Assembly: GCA_001786765.1 (NCBI GenBank)
Contig: MFTH01000010.1
Span: 1 to 34,104, forward strand
Source: Candidatus Nomurabacteria bacterium RIFCSPHIGHO2_01_FULL_37_25
Lineage (GTDB): Bacteria; Patescibacteriota; Minisyncoccia; Phycocordibacterales; UBA9973
Direction of reading: 5' to 3'
Length of the DNA: 34,104 bases
Shown here: positions 24,767 through 31,029 of the stretch, piece after piece
Layout of the letters: every line of letters begins with the position of its first letter
How positions within the stretch are numbered: the stretch's first letter is position 1
Notes under the pieces: model-generated
Databases searched by the model: none
Told to the model about the DNA's origin: nothing
What the model saw: only the letters and a program-made list of their open reading frames with translations
Program-made: the position numbers and the translations under genes

Positions 24767-24807
24767 AAAATTACTTCAGAGAAATATAAAAAAATAATTT
24801 TTTTCAT
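24763..24807 (-). CDS. Possible 14-codon leader ORF upstream of yjjX
   Basis: TGGTATAAT (hexamer 24815-24820) is followed after seven nucleotides by an ATG opening MKKIIFLYFSEVIL, whose TGA overlaps the yjjX ATG. The ribosome could enter on this leaderless ORF and reinitiate at yjjX. The duplicated copy near 23174 does not keep this ORF (it stops after five codons), so peptide sequence may not matter. Confidence 0.4.
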   Translation of the reverse strand: MKKIIFLYFSEVIL

Positions 24808-24872
24808 TAAATACATTATACCAAATTCTTTAGTTAACCTTCAAGGGTGAGAGTCTGGGGTGAAATTGGAAA

Positions 24873-25523
24873 CTATTTAGGAACTTCTGTCTCTCCATAA
24901 ATTGCCTCATTTTGATCTAGCTCTGCCGCCCATTTTTGATTTTTATAATCAAAATGCCACCATTCATCTTTATCCCCTGAAAAACCTGCTGACAACATAG
25001 CTTCCCGAAGAATCTTCCTGTTATTCCTCACAATTTCATTTTTATAATTTTTTTCAAAATAAAGCGATGACGCTTCAGGCCCAAAATAATCAAAAGCTGT
25101 GCCCATATCTAATTCTTTACCTTCTTGGTCTATCAAAGTTAAATCTACAGCTGCCCCGGTTGCATGCGGAGGTACACGATTTGAGTTATTAGGGACACTT
25201 GCAAATGTGCCAACTTCTATTTTTAATTTTTCTTCATCCCAATCTGGATGAGCCTCACTTAGCTCTTTCCAAAATTTATCATATATTGTTTTTTGCACAG
25301 AACGCGAACGAAAACCATCCCAAATTTTAAATTTATATTCCCCTAATTTTTCTTGTGTTTGTAATAACTTATCTGCAACGGATTTGCGTAAAAACATTTT
25401 TGAATCATTGGAGAGCCCCTTATTAAAATACATAGGCTCAAGCACAAAATCGTATTCACTTAAATTTACTAGCTGTTCACCGCATTCATTAACAGGTATA
25501 TCTTCAAATTTTATTAAAGTCAT
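24873..25523 (-). CDS. D-alanyl-D-alanine dipeptidase (VanX/DdpX family)
   Basis: A zinc peptidase of family M15D that splits D-Ala-D-Ala. DGFRSRSVQKTIY gives the catalytic Arg region, PPHATGAAVDLTL the first His and Asp zinc ligands, and DEWWHFDY the catalytic Glu and last His ligand. At 216 aa without a signal peptide it should be cytoplasmic, as with VanX. No VanH, VanA or VanRS genes are nearby, so it is more likely used for peptidoglycan turnover than for glycopeptide resistance. TATAAT lies six nucleotides before ATG. Confidence 0.92.
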   Translation of the reverse strand: MTLIKFEDIPVNECGEQLVNLSEYDFVLEPMYFNKGLSNDSKMFLRKSVADKLLQTQEKLGEYKFKIWDGFRSRSVQKTIYDKFWKELSEAHPDWDEEKLKIEVGTFASVPNNSNRVPPHATGAAVDLTLIDQEGKELDMGTAFDYFGPEASSLYFEKNYKNEIVRNNRKILREAMLSAGFSGDKDEWWHFDYKNQKWAAELDQNEAIYGETEVPK

Positions 25524-25529
25524 ATAAAG

Positions 25530-25535
25530 ATTATA
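25530..25535 (-). promoter_or_regulatory. TTTGATATAAT promoter of the VanX-like gene
   Basis: The extended -10 TGaTATAAT is six nucleotides from ATG and abuts the stop codon of the upstream Nudix gene. The surrounding TATATCAAA-TTGCGAGCTGG is nearly repeated before the 25901 gene. Confidence 0.6.
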
Positions 25536-25901
25536 TCAAATTTGCGAGCTGGGTGTTTGATACAAATTGGAATAATCAAACCATTCCATCTTTTCTATTT
25601 CTGCGCTTGGATTTAATTCACCTAAATATTTTGCCTGATAACAAGTCATTCTAACGATGGTACCTTCAGGCTTTCCGTGTACTTGAGCCTCAAAAATTCC
25701 ATAGTAAGCAATGGTAGATAAGTCAATATCTATACTTAATTCTTCCTTTACTTCTCGAGTAAGAGCTTGTTCATCACTTTCTCCAGCATCACGCTTGCCA
25801 CCCGGAATATACCAAGTATCTTTTCCTCTACTTTTTGTTTCCAAAACTTTTCTATCTTTGAGTTCAATAAAAGCCAATTTATCAATATATGTTTTTCCCA
25901 T
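25536..25901 (-). CDS. Nudix hydrolase
   Basis: A small Nudix protein of 121 aa. The box GGKRDAGESDEQALTREVKEELSI fits the consensus, preceded by WYIPGG. The length and simple architecture resemble MutT/8-oxo-dGTPase-like enzymes, but the substrate cannot be read from sequence. The C-terminus is short and ends at the promoter of the next gene, so it may have been trimmed. It has its own TATAAT box six nucleotides before ATG. Confidence 0.87.
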   Translation of the reverse strand: MGKTYIDKLAFIELKDRKVLETKSRGKDTWYIPGGKRDAGESDEQALTREVKEELSIDIDLSTIAYYGIFEAQVHGKPEGTIVRMTCYQAKYLGELNPSAEIEKMEWFDYSNLYQTPSSQI

Positions 25902-25907
25902 ATTTTT

Positions 25908-25913
25908 ATTATA
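25908..25913 (-). promoter_or_regulatory. TTTGATATAAT promoter of the 121-aa Nudix gene
   Basis: TATAAT preceded by TTTGA lies exactly six nucleotides before ATG. The wider sequence closely resembles the VanX-like gene promoter. Confidence 0.6.
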
Positions 25914-25964
25914 TCAAACTTACGAGCTGGCTGTACGGGATTGTATCTGAAGGAAATTAGTTAA

Positions 25965-26477
25965 TTAAACTAAATAGTTAAGTCCTAGTTCTATTTGTAT
26001 TTTAGCTTCTAATGCTCTTTCCATTAATCTGTCTCCTACTATCCCCCAATCAAAATACTGTTTATAATCCTTTGGATCAATTAATTTTATTTCAGTAACA
26101 TCTCCATCGGGATCATTTACAAAATCTCCATATGGTTCAACTATACAAACAGACCTTGTTTGAGATACAGTTCTTTCAGGTTCAAATATATCTTGAATGC
26201 CTATAAATCTCTGCTTAATTACTTTCATATTTGTTTCTTCTTTTATTTCTCTTTTTACTGCATCTCTTGCTTCTTCTCCTTTTTCTACGCCACCACCTGG
26301 TGGCCCCCAATAACCTTTTGATTCTGCATACACAACAACTAATTTATCTTTGCAAAAACAATACATATGTACACCAGAAATATTTTTTTCTTCAAAATCA
26401 AGCTCACTTTCAACGTCTTTGTAAAGAACATTCAAAATTTGTCCATAACTATTTTTAAGAGTTGATTTTATTTCCAT
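25965..26477 (-). CDS. Nudix hydrolase
   Basis: The Nudix box GGGVEKGEEARDAVKREIKEETNM is intact, preceded by YWGPPGG. At 170 aa it has an N-terminal region before the fold (about residues 1-30) and a C-terminal tail containing DWGIVGDRLMERAL. It is the third intact Nudix gene within about 7 kb. TATACT lies six nucleotides before ATG, so it is independently transcribed. The substrate is unknown. Confidence 0.87.
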   Translation of the reverse strand: MEIKSTLKNSYGQILNVLYKDVESELDFEEKNISGVHMYCFCKDKLVVVYAESKGYWGPPGGGVEKGEEARDAVKREIKEETNMKVIKQRFIGIQDIFEPERTVSQTRSVCIVEPYGDFVNDPDGDVTEIKLIDPKDYKQYFDWGIVGDRLMERALEAKIQIELGLNYLV

Positions 26478-26573
26478 GTTGTTAGTATATCAGAAAAACA
26501 GACTTGGATGAGTAGACGGAAATATGTGGAAACTTTAATTTAAACAAAAGTAGAGACCAGCAACTATTACTAT

Positions 26574-26660
26574 CTAGAGTAATTGCAAATTTTTCCCAGT
26601 TTCATCTAGAATTAAACCCTTAGTGTTTACTCTGTAAAATGTTTTTGGAATATTATCCAT
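26574..26660 (-). pseudogene. 28-codon Nudix gene remnant
   Basis: This ORF is too short for the track. TTGATATAAT lies exactly six nucleotides before ATG, and the ORF reads FYRVNTKGLILDETGKNLQLL before a TAG. This looks like the first strands of a Nudix hydrolase (typically FYRVSVKALILDE...LLV), with the Nudix box and all the rest missing. The remainder of 26478-26730 shows no gene. Confidence 0.6.
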
Positions 26661-26730
26661 AATTTTATTATATCAATTATCTAGTTTTTCATCAAAATTT
26701 ATGCTATAAATTAAGTGTTTAAAAAGATAT

Positions 26731-26801
26731 TGGGAGATCGTCTAACGGTAGGACAGCGGCCTTTGAAGCCGTGAATCTTGGTTCGATTCCAAGTCTCCCA
26801 G
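26731..26801 (+). tRNA. tRNA-Gln (anticodon TTG)
   Basis: The 7-bp acceptor stem TGGGAGA/TCTCCCA has the U1-A72 pair and G73 discriminator expected for tRNA-Gln. The D-arm is GTCT/GGAC, the anticodon stem GCGGC/GCCGT encloses loop CTTTGAA (anticodon TTG), and the T-arm CTTGG/CCAAG has loop TTCGATT. CCA is not encoded (CAG follows G73). A likely -10, TGCTATAAA, lies at about 26702-26710. Confidence 0.95.
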
Positions 26802-26847
26802 CAGTGCTATGCTGAGTCAAGTGACTGATACGCATAGGAAAATTATA

Positions 26848-27495
26848 ATGGAATTATCACCTGTAGAAATTCATAAAGAAATACAAAAGACCCCCTTATA
26901 TCAGCAAGAGGATCTATTTAAACACTATGAAGGTATCGACATAAAAGGTATAGGTTCTTTACTCTCCATAAATTTAGATAATATCGCTAGTTCTTTTTTC
27001 AAAGAAGACAAACTTGAAAATGGTGTGTATGTGGAGATGCTAACTTACGATAAAGAAACTGATTCACTATGGTATCCCACTATCTGTTGTTATGCAGATT
27101 TAAATAAATATCCTGAATTAAAATTTAAGAAAAACAAGCAGAAAATTTTATTTACGGGTAAATTAAAAAAAGTTTATTCAAATGCTATTTATGTAATTAA
27201 CCCAGAATTTAATTTTGAAAATGCAACACCTGATTCAAAACAACTAATAAAAGATGATGAAAAAACAGAATCAAACCAAGCACTTAACAGGAAGATTCAT
27301 ATAGAGAAATTAGAAATTATTAATGGTGATAAAGTTAACAAAAATAAAATAGAACAGCATGGTAAAAAAAACAAGGCTTCGATAAAAAATGGTGACAGTG
27401 AGAGTTTTTTAAGTAAATTTTTTTGGCATGCTATAGCAGCAGTATTTGGACTAATAGTTATTTACGTTGCTTTTCGGTTGGGCTTTAATAATTAA
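26848..27495 (+). CDS. Unrecognised protein with a C-terminal membrane anchor
   Basis: I chose ATG 26848 over the tracked 26809 because AGGA lies 8 nt upstream and the earlier ATG is only 7 nt beyond the tRNA. The product is 215 aa. Residues about 25-125 are beta-rich (VYVEMLTYDK, KILFTGKLKKVYSNAIYVIN), possibly an OB-like fold, but this is a guess. A charged linker (about 130-185) leads to a single hydrophobic helix (IAAVFGLIVIYVAFRLGF), giving a tail-anchored topology. It is probably co-transcribed with tRNA-Gln and, unusually here, has a Shine-Dalgarno. Confidence 0.6.
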   Translation: MELSPVEIHKEIQKTPLYQQEDLFKHYEGIDIKGIGSLLSINLDNIASSFFKEDKLENGVYVEMLTYDKETDSLWYPTICCYADLNKYPELKFKKNKQKILFTGKLKKVYSNAIYVINPEFNFENATPDSKQLIKDDEKTESNQALNRKIHIEKLEIINGDKVNKNKIEQHGKKNKASIKNGDSESFLSKFFWHAIAAVFGLIVIYVAFRLGFNN

Positions 27496-27593
27496 CCTGA
27501 TTGAGACACCTCAATTTGGTATACTAAAAGTCGTCAAAGAACGCTTGTGGGGTCTCACAGGGTAAGGTTCTAGACTGAGTCAGCCAGCCAAGT

Positions 27594-28643
27594 TTATTCT
27601 TTACCTAAAATCTTCACCAACGCAAGCTCTAATGGCAATTCAGCAATAAACGCATTGTCTATATTTTGATACATTTCAAGCAAGATTACGAGCGCGGAAG
27701 AACGGAGCATGCCCGCTTTATCTTCTTTTACTAAAAATTTCAAGAACTCTAAATCAGCTTCCGACAAATCCCCCGCTATCATATCTTGAGTTTTCGGCGC
27801 ATAGCGCAAGATCATTGCCATGCGGAATTTTTGAATTATAAGTTTGAAATATAATTTCATATCCAAATTTGCTTCGGACGCATTCTGCGCGGCTTGCATA
27901 CCTTTTTCTATATTTTTTTCTGCGATAGCAGAGATAAAATCATTCACCAGAGTTGTCCTTGGCGCGCCTGTTATCGTCTCTACATCTTCCCTTTTGATTT
28001 TCTTACTCTTATTGTCTTTTCTGATAAAGTTTATAACTTTTTGGAGTTCACCAAGCCCGTCACGAAACGATCCGTCTGCTAAAATAGCTAAAAGTTCCGC
28101 TCCGCTTTTATCCAACTCATATCCTTCTTCTTTGGCGACATATAAAATTATATTTCTAAGCATTGCTTCGGACGCCTTTTTGAAAGTAAAAACCTGACAG
28201 CGAGAAATAATTGTTTCGGGAACTTTATGGAGTTCAGTCGTGGCTAGAATAAAAATAACATGTTTGGGCGGTTCTTCTAGGGTTTTCAGTAATGCGCCCC
28301 AAGCGTCTTTGGAAAGCATATGCACTTCATCAATTATGTAGATTTTATATTTTGAATCAAAAGGCAAAACTCGCGTGCCGTCGCGAAGAAGTTTTATGTC
28401 CTCGATGCCTCTGTTAGAAGCCGCGTCTATCTCGTAAAGATCGTTCGGGCTTACTCCGATACTTGTCGCAAAAATTCTAGCGACGGAAGTTTTACCGGTG
28501 CCGCGCGAACCCACAAAAAGGTAAGCGTGAGAGACTTTATTTGTCTCTACGGAACTTTCTAGAACTTTCACAATATGGTCTTGCCCTAAGACTTCTTTGA
28601 AACTTTTAGGCCTGTATTTACGATATAAAGCTAAATCGTGCAT
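27594..28643 (-). CDS. dnaX: DNA polymerase III clamp-loader subunit (gamma/tau), short form
   Basis: ATPase of the clamp loader that places the sliding clamp on DNA. It shows Walker A GSRGTGKTS, Walker B IIDEVHML, sensor 1 ATTELHK and the arginine-finger region ISRCQVF. At 349 aa it ends after the oligomerisation domain and lacks the tau domains that contact polymerase and helicase. The four-Cys zinc module normally between Walker A and EIDAASNRG is missing: the sequence goes from FATSIGVSPNDLY straight to EIDAASNRG. TAGTAT lies six nucleotides before ATG. Cruciform repeat 3 is upstream. Confidence 0.95.
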   Translation of the reverse strand: MHDLALYRKYRPKSFKEVLGQDHIVKVLESSVETNKVSHAYLFVGSRGTGKTSVARIFATSIGVSPNDLYEIDAASNRGIEDIKLLRDGTRVLPFDSKYKIYIIDEVHMLSKDAWGALLKTLEEPPKHVIFILATTELHKVPETIISRCQVFTFKKASEAMLRNIILYVAKEEGYELDKSGAELLAILADGSFRDGLGELQKVINFIRKDNKSKKIKREDVETITGAPRTTLVNDFISAIAEKNIEKGMQAAQNASEANLDMKLYFKLIIQKFRMAMILRYAPKTQDMIAGDLSEADLEFLKFLVKEDKAGMLRSSALVILLEMYQNIDNAFIAELPLELALVKILGKE

Positions 28644-28649
28644 ATAAAC

Positions 28650-28655
28650 ATACTA
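28650..28655 (-). promoter_or_regulatory. -10 box of dnaX
   Basis: TTTGATAGTAT on the minus strand has its hexamer exactly six nucleotides before ATG, the same arrangement as at the Nudix and VanX-like genes. Confidence 0.5.
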
Positions 28656-28709
28656 TCAAATTTTATTTAAAAATTCTAGAAGAAAAGAATAAGAAGCTTA
28701 AAGTATCTT

Positions 28710-28847
28710 TGAATTACGAAACTCGTCGAAGGCATGTCTTTTTTAGGGGGTTTCGAGGCTGTCGAGCCGAGAACTTCAGGATTTTTTTAAGCTTAAAAAA
28801 ATCCGTACCCTAGAAAAAGACATGCCTAGAAAGAGTTTCGTAATTCA
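28710..28847 (+). repeat. Cruciform repeat, copy 3
   Basis: The core (28745-28811) has GGGGGTTTCGAGGCTG, hairpin GGCT/AGCC, the perfect palindrome GGATTTTTTTAAGCTTAAAAAAATCC, then CCGTACCC. Private arms surround it: AGGCATGTCTTTTT/AAAAAGACATGCCT and TGAATTACGAAACTC/GAGTTTCGTAATTCA. The outer arm motif is shared with copy 1. It lies in the 348-bp gap 28644-28991, which has no protein gene. Confidence 0.85.
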
Positions 28848-28891
28848 CGATAAAGTATACAACCGAGACTAAAGATTTAGAAATTTTACCC

Positions 28892-28920
28892 TTGCGTAAG
28901 CTAAGCGCTTAGGATATAAT
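28892..28920 (+). promoter_or_regulatory. Strong promoter of a candidate small RNA
   Basis: TTGCGT (28892-28897), a 17-nt spacer and a perfect TATAAT (28915-28920) point into the dnaX-dus gap on the plus strand. No protein gene follows on that strand. Confidence 0.65.
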
Positions 28921-28926
28921 ATAGAC

Positions 28927-28989
28927 ATTGAGAGGTTGCCTCTCTAGCTCGCAAGAGCCCATAGCCCCGAAAGGGGCTATTATATTTTT
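28927..28989 (+). ncRNA. Candidate three-hairpin small RNA of about 63 nt
   Basis: Directly after the promoter come three consecutive hairpins. These are GAGAGG-TTG-CCTCTC (28930-28944), GCTC-GCAA-GAGC with a GNRA loop (28947-28958), and ATAGCCCC-GAAA-GGGGCTAT (28961-28980). TATATTTTT follows. It matches no RNA family I can name. It overlaps no coding sequence and ends two nucleotides before the convergent dus stop. Confidence 0.6.
28961..28989 (+). terminator. Rho-independent terminator of the candidate small RNA
   Basis: A perfect 8-bp GC-rich stem ATAGCCCC/GGGGCTAT with a GAAA tetraloop is followed by TATATTTTT. The U-tract is only on the plus strand, so it does not terminate dus. Confidence 0.75.
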
Positions 28990-28991
28990 AA

Positions 28992-30038
28992 TTAAATTTT
29001 AAATAATCTATCAAAAACTATTTTTACTTCTTCTGCATTATTCGCCTCCATCAATTTCATTCGCAATTCCTTCGCGCCATCAAAACCATTTACATATGCT
29101 TTGTAGTGTTTTTTCATAATTGCGAAATTTTTATGTTCACCTAGCATCTTTTGGAAAAGTTTTGTGTGTTCCACCATGACTTCGAGTCGTTCTTTAAGAG
29201 AAATGGCTTCCGGAGAGCACGGATATTTTTCTGCTGAAAAATTCCTCGTGCTCGCGCCGTCGCGCTCCCAAGTCTCTGCGGAAGCCATTTCTCTACAGAA
29301 CAACCACGGGTTCCCAAATATCGCCCTCCCCAACATTACTCCATCGCAACCAGTTTCATTACATTTCCTCCTTGCGTCGTCAGTGTCTACGACATCACCA
29401 TTACCCAAGATTAAAATCTTCTGTCCCACTCTACCTTTTGCAAAGTAAATTTCATCACGAATCTCCACTATTCTTTTCATTAGATCCCAATGCGCAGGAA
29501 CATTAGACATTTCCTTGCGAGTGCGCAGATGCACAGTAAGGGCTGTGATATCGCTTGATAAAAGTTCTCTGACCCAAGTTTCAATTTCGTTTTTATTATA
29601 ACCAATACGTGTTTTCACAGACACAGGCAATCCGCCTCCGCCCTCTATGGCCGCCCTGATACATTCACGAGCTAATGCAGGATTCTTTATCATCGCCGCG
29701 CCCGAGCATTGTTTTTCAACAGACTTATCTGGACAACCCATGTTTATATCTATGCCGTCAAAACCGAGTTCTTTGCAAAGCTCTGAAGCTTTTTTTATAT
29801 TCTCTGACTTTGAACCGAATATCTGGGCTACTATCGGTCTTTCATTTTCTGAATATATAAAATCAATAAGAAGCTTGTCTCTACCCACCGAACAAAGACC
29901 GTCTGCAGAAACAAATTCCGTAAAGAAAATATCTGGCTTGCCATACTTTGCGATTATTTGCCTAAAGGCGCAGTCTGACACATCTGCCATGGGGGCCAGA
30001 GCTAAAATTGGTTTTTTTAATTTCTCCCAAAAATTCAC
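28992..30038 (-). CDS. dus: tRNA-dihydrouridine synthase
   Basis: FMN enzyme reducing uridines in the tRNA D-loop. The N-terminal strand is LALAPMADVSDCAFR, the catalytic Cys is in NMGCPDKSVEKQCSG, and VKTRIG, LTVHLRTR, GNGD and GCDGVMLGRAIFGNPW build the FMN barrel. The track starts at 30143, but its first codons merely read ftsQ and then the 56-bp palindrome in another frame. GTG 30038, right after the G-rich palindrome arm, gives the usual MNFWEKLKKPIL-type start and leaves a 61-nt gap after ftsQ. Start 30131 or 30143 remains possible. Confidence 0.92.
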   Translation of the reverse strand: MNFWEKLKKPILALAPMADVSDCAFRQIIAKYGKPDIFFTEFVSADGLCSVGRDKLLIDFIYSENERPIVAQIFGSKSENIKKASELCKELGFDGIDINMGCPDKSVEKQCSGAAMIKNPALARECIRAAIEGGGGLPVSVKTRIGYNKNEIETWVRELLSSDITALTVHLRTRKEMSNVPAHWDLMKRIVEIRDEIYFAKGRVGQKILILGNGDVVDTDDARRKCNETGCDGVMLGRAIFGNPWLFCREMASAETWERDGASTRNFSAEKYPCSPEAISLKERLEVMVEHTKLFQKMLGEHKNFAIMKKHYKAYVNGFDGAKELRMKLMEANNAEEVKIVFDRLFKI

Positions 30039-30093
30039 CTCACCCCCGGCCCCTCTCCTTGTCAAGGAGAGGGTGGCTGAAAGTCGGGTGAGG
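30038..30093. repeat. 56-bp palindrome at the ftsQ-dus junction
   Basis: This is an inverted copy of the element at 6496-6551, with the same outer CCTCACC/GGTGAGG and inner CCCTCTCCTT/AAGGAGAGGG arms. Differences between the copies are few. On the dus strand it ends in GGGGGTGAG, immediately before the proposed GTG start, and could supply a ribosome binding site. Confidence 0.85.
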
Positions 30094-30099
30094 TTTTTT

Positions 30100-30975
30100 T
30101 CACTTAAATTTGTAGTAGACTTTATTGCCATATCGTAAATCAATATATAAAAGCGAAGAATATTTATTTTTGAAATTTGATTGCAAAGGTTCGGTGGTAA
30201 GCGCTGTTTGTAAATTTTCAGCTATAATTTCTAAATCAGAATCTGCTTTGAAAATTATCTCTGGCGCATTTGGCAGGGTGTTTGCGCTGGAGAGAAAAAT
30301 TTTTATATCTTCATTTTCTTCTTTGTCCTTGTACAAAACCACAGGCTTTAATCCCATATGAGAAAGAGCCTCTTTAAATAAAATCAATTTTTGAAAAATA
30401 TCAGCTAAAAAATAGGACCCAATGGGTGTATTTTCTTTTGAATCAGTTGCGCCATAAAATTTAAAATAAACTTCTCCAGAAAAATACGGCGCTTCGGCAA
30501 AAATATAACCTGCCTCATCTATAAAATAACATTTTTCCTCTTTTGATAGTCCGTCTACCGAATTCATCATCTCTCCACACCATGTGTATAAAGCTATGCG
30601 TTCATCTAGAGATACTTTCAGCGTCTTATTTTCTACAGATAGACTTACGCTTTTAAGCCTATTAAATTGGTTAAATAAATCTTTTTCTATATTATCTTTG
30701 GGATAAAAGAAAATATTTGTCTTAGGAAAAAACCATAAATAATTTCCTGTAATTTCTTTTTTTACAGCAGTTTCAATCATCTCTTTACTTTCTACTTTAT
30801 TGCCAGTTATTTCCACTTCACTAATATTTAATTGTTCCAAATGAGAAATGTAAGCTAGACCTGCAAAAATAAAAAGGAGCGCAAATAGAGATAAAAAAAT
30901 TTTGTTCAGAAAAATCTTTTGTCTTTTTTTTTTAAATTCTAAAAGACGCGGAGAATTCAAAACGTTTCGCTTCAT
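30100..30975 (-). CDS. ftsQ: Cell-division protein FtsQ/DivIB
   Basis: A divisome protein that links early and late division proteins, with its bulk outside the membrane. The N-terminal basic segment (FKKKRQK) is followed by one membrane helix (about residues 25-45). A POTRA domain then begins LNISEVEITGNKVESKEMIETAV. The FtsQ beta domain ends with LLYIDLRYGNKVYYKF, a family hallmark. At 291 aa it is normal for the family. TAGAAT lies seven nucleotides before ATG. serS is 54 nt upstream on the same strand and dus follows. Confidence 0.88.
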   Translation of the reverse strand: MKRNVLNSPRLLEFKKKRQKIFLNKIFLSLFALLFIFAGLAYISHLEQLNISEVEITGNKVESKEMIETAVKKEITGNYLWFFPKTNIFFYPKDNIEKDLFNQFNRLKSVSLSVENKTLKVSLDERIALYTWCGEMMNSVDGLSKEEKCYFIDEAGYIFAEAPYFSGEVYFKFYGATDSKENTPIGSYFLADIFQKLILFKEALSHMGLKPVVLYKDKEENEDIKIFLSSANTLPNAPEIIFKADSDLEIIAENLQTALTTEPLQSNFKNKYSSLLYIDLRYGNKVYYKFK

Positions 30976-31029
30976 ATATTAGATTCTAGGTTTTAGGTTC
31001 CAACAAAATCGCTAGAACCCTATGCCTCA

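Noticed and set aside
24873-25523. Vancomycin resistance cluster
   Set aside because: Only the VanX-like dipeptidase is present; no VanH, VanA, VanR or VanS homologue is nearby.
26731-27495. Integrative element in tRNA-Gln
   Set aside because: No integrase, no duplicated tRNA 3' end within the window and no phage-like genes.
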